From Pedobacter gandavensis (lineage in GTDB: Bacteria; Bacteroidota; Bacteroidia; Sphingobacteriales; Sphingobacteriaceae), in the NCBI RefSeq assembly GCF_014172405.1, contig NZ_WNXC01000002.1, forward strand, positions 186,001-250,000: a stretch of 64,000 nucleotides of DNA. The letters run 5' to 3'. How positions within the stretch are numbered: the stretch's first letter is position 1; each line of letters opens with the position of its first letter. Shown here in pieces: positions 43,230 to 52,576 of the stretch. Made by a program: the position numbers and the translations under genes. The notes under the pieces were generated by a model. It did no database searches. It had not been told where the DNA came from and worked only from the letters and a program-made list of their open reading frames with translations.

Positions 43230-44024
43230 TTAATCGTTGAAGTTTTTGGCCATAATCGCCAGCATTTCAACATCAATTATCCCATTTGTCGCAAGAATCT
43301 CACGCTGCTGAATAAACTCATCACCACCAGAGAAATTAAGAATATTCCCCCCTGCCTGTTGCACCAGATAAGCACCTGCTGCCACATCCCAGGAATTTAG
43401 GTTGTATTCAAAGAACCCATCAAACCTACCACAAGCCACATAGGCCAAATCTGTGGCCGCTGAGCCAATTCTTCTCAAACCGTGACAACTACGCATCATT
43501 TCTGAAAGCAGTTGCATATAGGCTTCCTGCTTATCGAACTGATAATATGGAAAACCAGTAGCAATCAAGGTCTCACTCAGAGACGTTCTTTTAGAAACAA
43601 AGATTTCTTTGTTGTTCAGGTAAGCTGCTCCGCCCTTATAAGTAGAAAACATCTCCCCCCTATTGATCTCATACACCACCCCAATGACCGGCTGCCCTTC
43701 TTCATAAAGAGCAATGCTGATTGCGTAAGTAGGCAGGCCATGAATAAAGTTTGTTGTTCCATCTAATGGATCAATGATCCAGTTAAAGACCTTACCAGTA
43801 CTGTTGATTGTCTCCTCCTCCGTGATAAATCCGGCATCGGGAATCAATTTCACTAAATTCCGAACCAATTGCTTTTCTGCATTTTTATCTACATAAGAAA
43901 CTAGGTCGTTTAACCCTTTAATTTCTACCGCAGCTGCGTCAAAATTCATGGACTCCTTACGAATAAAATTGCCTGTCAAACGGGCAATGGCAACAACTTT
44001 GGAACAGAGTAACTCGTAATTCAA
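43230..44024 (-). CDS. suhB: Inositol monophosphatase family protein
   Basis: A 264-residue Li-sensitive phosphatase family enzyme. Metal ligands are seen in EEET (around residue 67), WIIDPLDGTTNF and the C-terminal NSWDVAAGAYL. It dephosphorylates inositol-1-phosphate or related sugar phosphates; in some bacteria SuhB has an rRNA-transcription role. It follows lgt with an 11-base gap, same strand. Confidence 0.9.
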   Translation of the reverse strand: MNYELLCSKVVAIARLTGNFIRKESMNFDAAAVEIKGLNDLVSYVDKNAEKQLVRNLVKLIPDAGFITEEETINSTGKVFNWIIDPLDGTTNFIHGLPTYAISIALYEEGQPVIGVVYEINRGEMFSTYKGGAAYLNNKEIFVSKRTSLSETLIATGFPYYQFDKQEAYMQLLSEMMRSCHGLRRIGSAATDLAYVACGRFDGFFEYNLNSWDVAAGAYLVQQAGGNILNFSGGDEFIQQREILATNGIIDVEMLAIMAKNFND

Positions 44025-44034
44025 ATTTTAGATT

Positions 44035-45189
44035 TTAATAGTTAGTATGCTTTTCTTTATTCTTCACAGAATAGATAATAAGCAATAAACCGGACAGAAA
44101 TAAAATGCTGGAGATTAGCTCCGCCTGAGTAAAACGGATCCCAGCAACATCATATTTGGTATTTACTCTGATCAATTCTACAAAGAATCTTTCCATACCA
44201 TTCATCATCAGGTAAATCCCAAACATCATTCCCGGAAGTTTAATCTTAGTGCGGATACGCCAAAGGATTAAAAATAATATAAAACAAACAATCACCTCAT
44301 AAATCGGTGTTGGATATACAGGATTCGCCAATTCATGGCAAAATTTACCTACGCAGCCCGGAATAGGAACACCTTCATTGGCCACATTATTTGGGTAAGT
44401 ATAAGCCCATAGCCAATCTGGTAACCAACTCACAGGTTTAGGATTCAGGTTGTCAATTCCCCAGTCTCCATCTCCAGACATCTGGCAACCAATACGACCT
44501 ACAGCATAAGCTAACATCATTCCCGGACCACCAATATCCAACATGTGCAGGATTTTAATACCGTTCTTTTTGGCAATGTATAACACTGCAGCGCCACCGC
44601 AGATCAAGCCTCCATAAAAAGTAAGTCCGCTAAAAGATAACAAACCACCAATCGGATCTTGTACAAATGTATCCCAATGCTCCAGGTTGTCAAATATTTT
44701 AGCGCCCAGGAATCCCCATACTGCTGCCCAGACAATCATATTACCCATCAGCTCATAAGGATGCTGAATTACTTCCACCGTTTTTGGTGCCGGCAATTTA
44801 ACCCTGTTTTTTTCTTTATAATCCCAGTAGGCGAACAAACCTGCAAAGAATAGACCACCTAAAAGACTGCCTTTTGTAGAGAGTAATACTGTTTGAGCAT
44901 CGCTCACAAATAATCGATAATTTAATAAAGCGTAAACCAGTTTATAACCAATCAGGAAACCAAAGACTCCATTATAGAACAGCTCAATTGTGGTTGCTGG
45001 TTTTCCTATAGTAATATACTTCTTGATCGGGTGGATAATACCTAAGGCTTCTTTACGTTTAAATTCTTCTGTAAATGCCCAGTAACCGGCAATAAATGCG
45101 AGCGCTACAAAAACACCGAAGGTATTGAAAGGAAGAGGTATCTGAACACCAAAAAGATATTCTATAAAATGGGATACGGTTGGAAACAT
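44035..45189 (-). CDS. lgt: Prolipoprotein diacylglyceryl transferase, extended Bacteroidota form
   Basis: A 384-residue polytopic membrane enzyme that attaches diacylglycerol to the lipobox cysteine. It carries the family arginine in GRIGCQMSGDGDWG (Arg232) and a GGL motif (LTFYGGLICG). Compared with the E. coli protein (about 290 residues) it has about 90 extra residues, mainly a hydrophilic loop around 90-150. The GGL-flanking histidine is Tyr192 and the NF after GRIG is CQ. Many lipoproteins encoded in this window depend on it. Confidence 0.9.
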   Translation of the reverse strand: MFPTVSHFIEYLFGVQIPLPFNTFGVFVALAFIAGYWAFTEEFKRKEALGIIHPIKKYITIGKPATTIELFYNGVFGFLIGYKLVYALLNYRLFVSDAQTVLLSTKGSLLGGLFFAGLFAYWDYKEKNRVKLPAPKTVEVIQHPYELMGNMIVWAAVWGFLGAKIFDNLEHWDTFVQDPIGGLLSFSGLTFYGGLICGGAAVLYIAKKNGIKILHMLDIGGPGMMLAYAVGRIGCQMSGDGDWGIDNLNPKPVSWLPDWLWAYTYPNNVANEGVPIPGCVGKFCHELANPVYPTPIYEVIVCFILFLILWRIRTKIKLPGMMFGIYLMMNGMERFFVELIRVNTKYDVAGIRFTQAELISSILFLSGLLLIIYSVKNKEKHTNY

Positions 45190-45221
45190 AAGAATAGATA
45201 GGTTTTTATGCGAATATATGA

Positions 45222-46541
45222 TTAATGAGCTAAAACTTCTTCGGTTTCTGCAACTTCTACCTCTCCATCGGCAGTAAGTTCGATCAATTTCACTCTTTTA
45301 ATCTCGTTTACCATTACCGGGTCATACTTTGCCTTTACTTTTACATAATTTTTGGTAAAACCATGCATGAAGCCATCTTTTTGATCGTCTTCAAAAAGTA
45401 CTTCACCTACCGTACCTATTTGAGATTGGTAGAAAGCTCTACGCTTTTTATCTGATAAAATGTGGAGCATTTTGCTACGGTCCGCTCTGGTACTACCTGC
45501 TACACGGCCCGTCATTTCTGCCGCAGCAGTTTGCTCGCGTTCAGAATAGGTAAATACGTGTAAATAGGAAATATCAAGTTCATTTAGGAACTGATAGGTA
45601 TCCAGAAAATCTTCATGTGTTTCACCAGGGAAACCTACAATCACGTCTACACCAATACAGCAATTTGGAATTAGTGCTTTGATTGTGGCCACACGTTCAG
45701 TGTACAGTTCTCTTTGGTAACGTCTTTTCATTAGTCCCAGGATCTTATTCGAACCTGATTGCAAGGGAATATGGAAATGGGGAACAAATCTTTTTGAATG
45801 GGCAACGAACTCAATAATTTCATTACTCAGCAGGTTTGGCTCAATAGAAGATATGCGAATTCTTTCAATTCCTTCAACTTCATCCAGGGCTTTCACCAGG
45901 TCGAAGAACTTATCTTCTCTGTTGCCATCTCTGATACCGAAATCTCCCAGATTTACACCGGTAAGCACGATTTCTTTCACACCACTTTCCGCGATTTGCG
46001 TTGCTCTGTTGACTACGTTTTCGATGGTGTCACTGCGACTGCCGCCACGTGCCAATGGAATCGTACAATACGTACAAGGGTAATCACAACCGTCCTGAAC
46101 CTTAAGGAAGGTACGTGTTCTATCACCGATAGAATAGGCTGCAATAAAATTATGGTTTACTTTTTCTATGTTCTGCTGATGAATAACGGCTTTTGGCTGT
46201 TTCGTTAAATCAGAGATATATTCTACAATTCGGAATTTTTCTGCAGCACCCAATACCATATCAACGCCTTCAATTTCGGCAATCTCCACGGGTTTCAATT
46301 GCGCATAACAACCTACAATCGTCACATAAGCATCCGGCGAATACTTCAGCGCTTCTTTTACCACCTTACGGCATTTCTTGTCCGCGTGTTCCGTTACAGA
46401 GCAGGTATTGATTACATATACGTCCGCCCCAGCTGTAAAGTCCACCACCGCATAACCGGCATCGGTAAATAACCTCCCTATGGTTGAAGTTTCTGAAAAA
46501 TTTAACTTACAACCCAGTGTATAAAATGCAACCTTCTTCAT
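45222..46541 (-). CDS. mtaB: tRNA t6A37 methylthiotransferase
   Basis: A 439-residue radical SAM methylthiotransferase. The N-terminal UPF0004 domain carries cluster ligands Cys11, Cys47 and Cys78, and the radical SAM cluster is Cys152-x3-Cys156-x2-Cys159 (DGCDYPCTYC). A TRAM domain occupies the last about 65 residues. It converts t6A to ms2t6A at position 37 of ANN-decoding tRNAs. Fe-S cluster supply probably involves the nearby Nfu protein. Confidence 0.93.
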   Translation of the reverse strand: MKKVAFYTLGCKLNFSETSTIGRLFTDAGYAVVDFTAGADVYVINTCSVTEHADKKCRKVVKEALKYSPDAYVTIVGCYAQLKPVEIAEIEGVDMVLGAAEKFRIVEYISDLTKQPKAVIHQQNIEKVNHNFIAAYSIGDRTRTFLKVQDGCDYPCTYCTIPLARGGSRSDTIENVVNRATQIAESGVKEIVLTGVNLGDFGIRDGNREDKFFDLVKALDEVEGIERIRISSIEPNLLSNEIIEFVAHSKRFVPHFHIPLQSGSNKILGLMKRRYQRELYTERVATIKALIPNCCIGVDVIVGFPGETHEDFLDTYQFLNELDISYLHVFTYSEREQTAAAEMTGRVAGSTRADRSKMLHILSDKKRRAFYQSQIGTVGEVLFEDDQKDGFMHGFTKNYVKVKAKYDPVMVNEIKRVKLIELTADGEVEVAETEEVLAH

Positions 46542-46595
46542 TTAGCCCTTATAAAATTTCTTTGAGAATGCGCAAAGATAAGGTTTTAGCTGAGA

Positions 46596-47162
46596 TTATT
46601 CCTCATTCCAGCGGTAACTATCCTGACGGAGACCGGCAAGGTCAATGACGCGGCTAACCACGGTTTGCGCCACTTCTTCAATGGTTTTCGGCAGACTGTA
46701 AAACGAGGGGCTTGCCGGACAAATGATACCACCAGCTTCGGTTACGATCTTTAGATTATTGATGTGAATGAGGCTAAAAGGCGTATCACGCACTACAGCA
46801 ATCAGTTTTCTACGTTCTTTCAAGACTACATCTGCAGCTCTGCTGATAAGGTCATTGGAAATACCATGGGCGATCCTACCCAAAGTTCCCATAGAACATG
46901 GAATGATAATCATAGTGTCAAATTTTGCGGACCCTGAAGCAAAAGGGGCATTGAAGTCCATCTTCGGATAGAATTTGTAAGGGTAACTATCGTAAGCTTC
47001 GTTACCCAATTCAAAGCGCCAAACTTCTTTCGCATTGTCTGACATCACCACTGCTACGGTCTCAATCTGATCAGAGAGTGTCATTAAGTTATCTAGTAGT
47101 AATTTAGCGTAAATAGAGCCGCTGGCTCCGGTAATGGCAACAATGATTTTCTTCTTATCCAT
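46596..47162 (-). CDS. ubiX: Flavin prenyltransferase
   Basis: Starting at 47162 (MDKKKIIVAITGASGS) the protein is 188 residues, the family length; the upstream extension from 47279 is not supported. The FMN-binding TGASGSIYAKLLL and the later PCSMGTLGRIAHGISNDLISRAADV segment are typical. It makes prenylated FMN, the cofactor of UbiD-type decarboxylases, and so serves the UbiD-family enzyme at 17.5-19.4 kb. Confidence 0.93.
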   Translation of the reverse strand: MDKKKIIVAITGASGSIYAKLLLDNLMTLSDQIETVAVVMSDNAKEVWRFELGNEAYDSYPYKFYPKMDFNAPFASGSAKFDTMIIIPCSMGTLGRIAHGISNDLISRAADVVLKERRKLIAVVRDTPFSLIHINNLKIVTEAGGIICPASPSFYSLPKTIEEVAQTVVSRVIDLAGLRQDSYRWNEE

Positions 47163-47229
47163 AGCAACTGCAAAGATAAAGTTAAAACAAATACGATGTA
47201 TGGGTGTGTTTGGAGGAGCTCTAAAATAA

Positions 47230-47294
47230 AAAAGGATCGGAAATAAATTTCCGACCCTACATCTACCTATGAAAAACATACCCTCGAAAGGGTA
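47230..47294 (-). terminator. Two hairpins after the sulfatase gene, ending in a T-rich run
   Basis: On the minus strand TACCCT-TTCG-AGGGTA (47294-47279) is followed by a hairpin built on CGGAAAT / ATTTCCG (47258-47238) and then TTTTTTATTTT. The stem has one mismatch near the base. It is 90-150 bases after the sulfatase stop codon and ends the sulfatase transcript before ubiX, possibly leaving a stable 3' RNA. Confidence 0.6.
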
Positions 47295-47382
47295 AGCTCA
47301 AATGTAATTAACTTTTTGATTAAATGAAAGTTTAAACACTTTTTTTTACCGTATAATCTACTTTAGAAAGGATTAAAGCACA

Positions 47383-49506
47383 TTATTTTACAGTATAAAG
47401 ATTTTTATCACTCATTATCTGCCAGTTAGCCCCATCTTCCTTTTGCTTTAAGGTTAACGATATTGCTTTTTCCGGTTCCTCCCTTACATAAATCTTGATC
47501 GGATGGTATCCGGCTTTCAGTTTTACACTAGTATTGATCTCCTGTCCAGCGGAGTAACCAAAATCTGCATCTAACAATTCCGCTTCATGTAAACGGACGT
47601 AAGCTTTCCCATTAGTTTCAATGGAGAAGCTATATACTCCATCCCTTGGTGCTTTAAACCAAGCTTCATACAAACGCATACCAGCCTGTTTTGGAACAAA
47701 ATTAGTATTCAACTCTTTTGCCTTGCCTCTTTCAGATACCACTCTTCCTTTTTCGCTGGCTACCCATGGAAAATCTCCCTTAAAGAACTTCCAGCTGATG
47801 CCTGAAATAAGCTTTACTTCAGGATTTAAGCCTGGAATAAGGGCATTATCATAAGGGCGAGGTGCGTCTGTGTGTACTTTTCTACTTTGTAATACTTTAG
47901 CTTTCATTTTTTCCTGTAAACCACGATAAGCTGGATCTCCACCTAGATTATTGGTTTCTTTAGGATCTTTGACCACATCGTAAATTTCAAAATCATCAGT
48001 AGCAGATTTGATGTTGTAGCGTACTCCAACCAAATCTCCAATACGGATCATTTGCATTTGGTTCCGCTTCCTGCCTCTTCTACTCGCTTCAAACTCTTTA
48101 AAATCAGGGGTATTCCCTCCTTCTGTATATTCTACATAGACCTGCCCTTGCTCCTGTTTACCTTTACCCGTTAAAACGGGCAACAAGGAAACACCATCCA
48201 ATCTTGCTGGTGCTGGTACATTTGCTACCGCTGCAAAAGTAGCCATCCAGTCGGACAGCATACTTGGCGCCGAAATCGTTTTCCCTGCTTTAATTTTTGA
48301 AGGCCAGGAAACCAAAGTCGGCATTCTCAATCCCCCCTCCCAAACGTCTCTTTTGATCCCGTCAAAAGGACCGTAACTTCCAAAAAACTCAGGGGTATTA
48401 GGCACATAACCTTTAGGCAAGTAAGATTCTATGGAGGGTCCATTATCCGAGGTGAAAATAACCAAAGTGTTTTCTGCGATATTCAGATCTTTTAAAAGTT
48501 GCATAATATCGCCGATGGCATCATCAATTCTACGGTTGGCAGTTGCATATCGTTTAAAAGTATCCGGCCATGGTTTTTCAGGAGTCGACAAATTGTGATC
48601 ATCATCATAAGTCGAATTTGCATAATCGGGATGCATATAACTGTCAATTTCTCCAGAAGCAGTATTGATCATCGCACCTTTTTTACCTGTCCATTGTAAG
48701 CCCCCCGTCAGGCCACCTCCTACAGGGTAAGCCTGAGTTGGCAACTCTAACACCGCATGAGGTGCATCATAGGCTAAAAACATAAAGAAAGGCTGTTTTG
48801 CTTGCTTGCCCTGTTCATGCGCTACAATCCAATGTTTCGCATAAGCGGTCCATAAATCGGTAGTGTAGCTTTTACTTAAACCGGCAGCCACATTGGTATA
48901 GTTGTCATAAACTTCCTTCTTACCTCTGTAAAGGCCTTCAAAAGGATAATGCTCATGTCCGTCAGCATGTCTCATATAGCCATAAAACTGGTCAAATCCT
49001 CGTTTCGATGGGTGAGCAGGCCAATTGGGTTCATCTTTTGTTTCTCCCTGCAATCCCCATTTACCAACAGCAGCAGTTGCATATCCTGCGGTTTTCAACA
49101 TATTAGCGACGGTATGGTTGTCTTCAATTTGCTTATCAAACTGATTGTCCCTTACGCTCGCATTTCCCTGGCTCATTCCAGTCATAAAGGATGCTCTCGA
49201 AGGTGCACAAACAGGGGCATTACTATATTGATTGCTGAATTTTGCTCCTGAAGCAGCCATCTGATCCAGATGGGGTGTCAATTGATAAGGCAATGTCTTA
49301 TCACCTTTTTGTTTTCGTTGGTTTTGAAAGAAAACGCCAAGGTCTCCATAACCCAAATCATCTGTTAGAATGAAAATAATGTTCGGGGCATCTGCTTTTT
49401 TTACTGATAGAGGTTGTTGTTTTTTTTGAGCACTGAGACTCATTGGAATTATTGCAATAGGAAGCATAAAGACCATTAAATTGGTTCTCCAGGTTCTTTT
49501 CATCAT
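47383..49506 (-). CDS. Secreted S1-family sulfatase with C-terminal PA14-like domain
   Basis: A 707-residue exported protein (signal peptide residues about 8-26). The sulfatase core starts at PNIIFILTDDLGYGDLG, and the formylglycine site is Cys100 in CAPSR, so a maturase elsewhere must activate it. Later metal and substrate motifs (TSDNGPS) are present. The last about 150 residues look like a PA14-type sugar-binding beta domain (FKAPRDGVYSFSIETNGKAYV). It removes sulfate esters from a polysaccharide or glycan. It is divergent from the AraC gene. Confidence 0.88.
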   Translation of the reverse strand: MMKRTWRTNLMVFMLPIAIIPMSLSAQKKQQPLSVKKADAPNIIFILTDDLGYGDLGVFFQNQRKQKGDKTLPYQLTPHLDQMAASGAKFSNQYSNAPVCAPSRASFMTGMSQGNASVRDNQFDKQIEDNHTVANMLKTAGYATAAVGKWGLQGETKDEPNWPAHPSKRGFDQFYGYMRHADGHEHYPFEGLYRGKKEVYDNYTNVAAGLSKSYTTDLWTAYAKHWIVAHEQGKQAKQPFFMFLAYDAPHAVLELPTQAYPVGGGLTGGLQWTGKKGAMINTASGEIDSYMHPDYANSTYDDDHNLSTPEKPWPDTFKRYATANRRIDDAIGDIMQLLKDLNIAENTLVIFTSDNGPSIESYLPKGYVPNTPEFFGSYGPFDGIKRDVWEGGLRMPTLVSWPSKIKAGKTISAPSMLSDWMATFAAVANVPAPARLDGVSLLPVLTGKGKQEQGQVYVEYTEGGNTPDFKEFEASRRGRKRNQMQMIRIGDLVGVRYNIKSATDDFEIYDVVKDPKETNNLGGDPAYRGLQEKMKAKVLQSRKVHTDAPRPYDNALIPGLNPEVKLISGISWKFFKGDFPWVASEKGRVVSERGKAKELNTNFVPKQAGMRLYEAWFKAPRDGVYSFSIETNGKAYVRLHEAELLDADFGYSAGQEINTSVKLKAGYHPIKIYVREEPEKAISLTLKQKEDGANWQIMSDKNLYTVK

Positions 49507-49527
49507 GTTGGTTTAGGTTGCGTATAG

Positions 49528-49599
49528 TGTTTAGCTCCAAAGTTATCAGTTTTTATGAAATACCGTTTACGCTAAACAGATTAACCTGAGTCAGTTAAT
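49528..49599. promoter_or_regulatory. Inverted repeats between the sulfatase and AraC genes
   Basis: TGTTTAGC (49528-49535) recurs inverted as GCTAAACA (49571-49578), 35 bases apart. ATTAAC-CTGAGTCA-GTTAAT follows at 49580-49599. These lie in the 211-base divergent intergenic region and are candidates for binding by the adjacent AraC regulator. Not demonstrated. Confidence 0.35.
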
Positions 49600-49717
49600 T
49601 GAACACATTGATCAAGCAAGGATCATTCAGCAATATTGGCGATTATTTATGTATTAATGAATTTACAGGGTATTTATAAAAGATTTTTATAAATTTAGCC
49701 TGACCTAACCAAATTTT

Positions 49718-50587
49718 ATGAAGCCACAACTACTCAAAGTTTCAAACAACCTTGTGAATTCATTTAGTGCAAGGAGAGATAAAGTCCCTTACATCAACAA
49801 CCGCTGGCATTACCATGCTGAAGTGGAATTCATCTATTTTAAGAAAGGAAATGGCACCCAATTTATTGGAGATAGTATCAAGCGCTTCAGATCCGGAGAC
49901 GTGGTGCTAATTGGTGCCCACCTTCCTCATTACTGGAGGTTTGACGACAGTTACTTTACCGAAGATGAACAAGAAAATGCCGATGTGGTTGTGGTTCATT
50001 TCTGTGAAAATTTCTGGGGAACTCATTTCCTAAACCTTCCTGAAAACAAGGCCTTAAAGCTCGTTCTTGAAAAAGCGCAAAGAGGGATTCAAATCTCTGA
50101 TAAAGGAAAAAAAGTCATTGGAGAAATCATTGAATCCATACTGCTCTCTGAAGGATCTAAAAGAATTATTCTTTTGATGGAAGCATTACTAGCTGTCGAA
50201 AACTGTACAGAACACGAATTACTTTCTTCTATAGGCTTCCGCCATGATTTTGAAGAGATTGAGAATGACAGAATCAATGCCATCTACAATTACTCGCTGG
50301 CAAATTTCAAAAGAAAAATTCAGATGGAAGAGATGGCCGCTGTAGCCAATATCAGTCCCAATTCATTTTGCCGATATTTTAAGTCGAGAACCAGGAAAAC
50401 CTATACCCAATTTATTAGTGAAATCAGAGTGGGACATGCTTGCAAATTGCTGATTGAGGACAGCATGAATGTAAAGCAGATCTGTTATGAAAGTGGCTTT
50501 CACAACTTTGCCAGCTTTCACAAACACTTTAAAATCATTACCGGAAAAAGCCCGTTAAACTACCAGAAATCTTACCTACAAAAGTAA
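49718..50587 (+). CDS. AraC-family transcriptional regulator with cupin sensor domain
   Basis: A 289-residue regulator. An N-terminal cupin (about residues 15-100; WHYHAEVEFIYFKKGNGTQFI) would bind a sugar. The C-terminal AraC domain (about 185-285) has both helix-turn-helix units (MEEMAAVANISPNSFCRYFKSRT; VKQICYESGFHNFASFHKHFK). It is followed after 33 bases by the fucosidase gene and divergent from the sulfatase gene, so it probably controls both. Confidence 0.9.
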   Translation: MKPQLLKVSNNLVNSFSARRDKVPYINNRWHYHAEVEFIYFKKGNGTQFIGDSIKRFRSGDVVLIGAHLPHYWRFDDSYFTEDEQENADVVVVHFCENFWGTHFLNLPENKALKLVLEKAQRGIQISDKGKKVIGEIIESILLSEGSKRIILLMEALLAVENCTEHELLSSIGFRHDFEEIENDRINAIYNYSLANFKRKIQMEEMAAVANISPNSFCRYFKSRTRKTYTQFISEIRVGHACKLLIEDSMNVKQICYESGFHNFASFHKHFKIITGKSPLNYQKSYLQK

Positions 50588-50620
50588 CACACACACAAAA
50601 CAACGAAACCAACCAATTCT

Positions 50621-52477
50621 ATGAACAAAAAGACCTTACTGTCTGTCTTATTTCTTTGCCTGTCCATGACAGCCAGCAAAGCTCAGGACAACAGCTCAAA
50701 AGAAAAAACCAATGCGACCGCCAATACTAAAAAGATGGAATGGTTCAAGGATGCCAAACTTGGAATATTTATCCATTGGGGAGTTTATTCAGTAAATGGG
50801 ATCGCCGAATCCTGGGCATTTTTCAATAACTACATCAACCATGATAATTATATGAAACAATTGGATGGCTTTAATGCCGCCAATTACCAACCGGAAGAAT
50901 GGGTAAAACTGATCAAAGAAAGTGGTGCCAAATATTCGGTGATCACCACGAAACACCATGATGGCGTGTCTTTATGGGATACCAAAGCTCCAAATGCCAC
51001 CACAACAATTAAACATAGTGCAGCAAAAAAAGACCTGATTACGCCTTTTGTAAAAGCATTAAAAGCTTCCGGACTAAAAACAGGACTCTACTTTTCATTA
51101 CCTGATTGGAGTTATGGTGATTATGATGTTTTCACCAGAGAACATAAAAGGTATCAATTGAAAGCAGAACCAAAAAGATGGAATACCTTCCTTAGCTATT
51201 ACCAACAACAGCTCAATGAGCTTTCTGCCAACTTTAAACCTGACCTAATCTGGTTTGATGGAGATTGGGAGCACAATGGAGAAGAATGGCAGGCACAAAG
51301 GGTACTTAAAAATCTCCGCAGCTATAATTCAGATATCATCATCAATTCCCGTCTCAATCACCATGGTGATTATGAAACCCCAGAACAGGGAATTCCTGTC
51401 GTTAAACCAGCTGGCGATTATTGGGAATTGTGTTATACCATTAATGATTCCTGGGGTTATCAGCCCTACGACAACAAGTATAAATCACCAAATATGATCA
51501 TTCGAACCTTAGTAGATTGCATCTCTATGGGCGGAAACCTGTTGTTAGACATTGGTCCTAAAGCCGATGGAACGATCCCAGAACAACAAGTAAAAGTGTT
51601 GAAAGGTCTTGCCCGCTGGACCAGTAAACATGGGGAAGCGATTTATGGAACACGCTCAGGAATCCCTACTGAGCATTTCAATGGAAAAACCAGTCTTTCC
51701 AAAGACAAAAAAACTTTATACCTGTATGCAGATTGGGTTCCTTATGGAGGAGTATTTAATCTGAATGGCCTACTTTCTGATGTTCAATCTGCTAGAATTG
51801 TAGGCAGTAATCAATTGCTTACCTATAAAAAAGAGGGAAATAACCTGAGCCTACACATTCCTCTAAACGCGGCAGATCAAGATGTGACGGTAATCGCACT
51901 TCAGTTCAATGAGCCTATCCGTTTAGCAGAGAAAACTACTATAATTGCATCCCTTAGCCCTCAAAAAGAGCGCAGTGAAAAACAACTAATCGCACAAATT
52001 TCGGCTGCAATCCATGACGGCAACAACCCTTTCGTAAATACAAAACTTACGGTAGATGGATTGGGATTGGAAACAGAAAAGAAAAATTTTTCTCCTGAAA
52101 CTTACAACTGGATCACCAAAAATTCAGAAAGCCTATACAAAACAACTAAAGGACTTCCGGAAGGTCATTACCAGGGAAAAAGTGCCATTTCTGCCGACAA
52201 ACAAACCTTGTTTCTATTTGTAGAAGGTAAACCAACAGGCCCGATTGCATTAAAAGGGATTAAAAATAAGATCAGCAGAATCCGTATTGTAGGCGAAGGA
52301 ACCATGATGGAACCAGAGATCTATAATAAATTATACTGGAGTGCAGTTCCTGGTATTGTATACATTCCAATTCCTGAAGACCGCTTAGATAAAAGCTTAA
52401 CAGTAATTGCCGTTTTACTCGATGGCCCGGTAGATTTGTACCGTGAAAAAGTAGGCGCGATAGAAAGTAACCTGTAA
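50621..52477 (+). CDS. Alpha-L-fucosidase, glycoside hydrolase family 29
   Basis: A 618-residue secreted enzyme (signal peptide 1-21). The GH29 catalytic barrel begins at EWFKDAKLGIFIHWGVYSVNG, and the nucleophile is Asp213 in LIWFDGDW. About 250 residues after the barrel form beta-sandwich-like segments, including two similar units that each begin with YxxTxGxPxxH-like patterns (near 345 and 510). It releases terminal fucose. It is in an operon with the AraC gene and shares the terminator with the convergent uronate operon. Confidence 0.9.
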   Translation: MNKKTLLSVLFLCLSMTASKAQDNSSKEKTNATANTKKMEWFKDAKLGIFIHWGVYSVNGIAESWAFFNNYINHDNYMKQLDGFNAANYQPEEWVKLIKESGAKYSVITTKHHDGVSLWDTKAPNATTTIKHSAAKKDLITPFVKALKASGLKTGLYFSLPDWSYGDYDVFTREHKRYQLKAEPKRWNTFLSYYQQQLNELSANFKPDLIWFDGDWEHNGEEWQAQRVLKNLRSYNSDIIINSRLNHHGDYETPEQGIPVVKPAGDYWELCYTINDSWGYQPYDNKYKSPNMIIRTLVDCISMGGNLLLDIGPKADGTIPEQQVKVLKGLARWTSKHGEAIYGTRSGIPTEHFNGKTSLSKDKKTLYLYADWVPYGGVFNLNGLLSDVQSARIVGSNQLLTYKKEGNNLSLHIPLNAADQDVTVIALQFNEPIRLAEKTTIIASLSPQKERSEKQLIAQISAAIHDGNNPFVNTKLTVDGLGLETEKKNFSPETYNWITKNSESLYKTTKGLPEGHYQGKSAISADKQTLFLFVEGKPTGPIALKGIKNKISRIRIVGEGTMMEPEIYNKLYWSAVPGIVYIPIPEDRLDKSLTVIAVLLDGPVDLYREKVGAIESNL

Positions 52478-52493
52478 ACAATGCCGATCAAAT

Positions 52494-52547
52494 AAAAAAC
52501 TCCCCTACATTGGAACGATCTTCCTGATGCAGGGGAGTTTTTTTATA
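52494..52547. terminator. Bidirectional terminator between the fucosidase and uronate operons
   Basis: ACTCCCCT with AGGGGAGT forms the base of a long hairpin flanked by A and T runs. The loop contains a second small stem (GGAA/TTCC). It lies between two convergent transcripts. Confidence 0.85.
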
Positions 52548-52576
52548 CCCTATGATTAGAATGGAGCATAATGTTC

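Noticed and set aside
47163..47279. N-terminal extension of UbiX
   Set aside because: The extension precedes the normal UbiX start MDKKKIIVAITGAS and covers the sulfatase terminator region.
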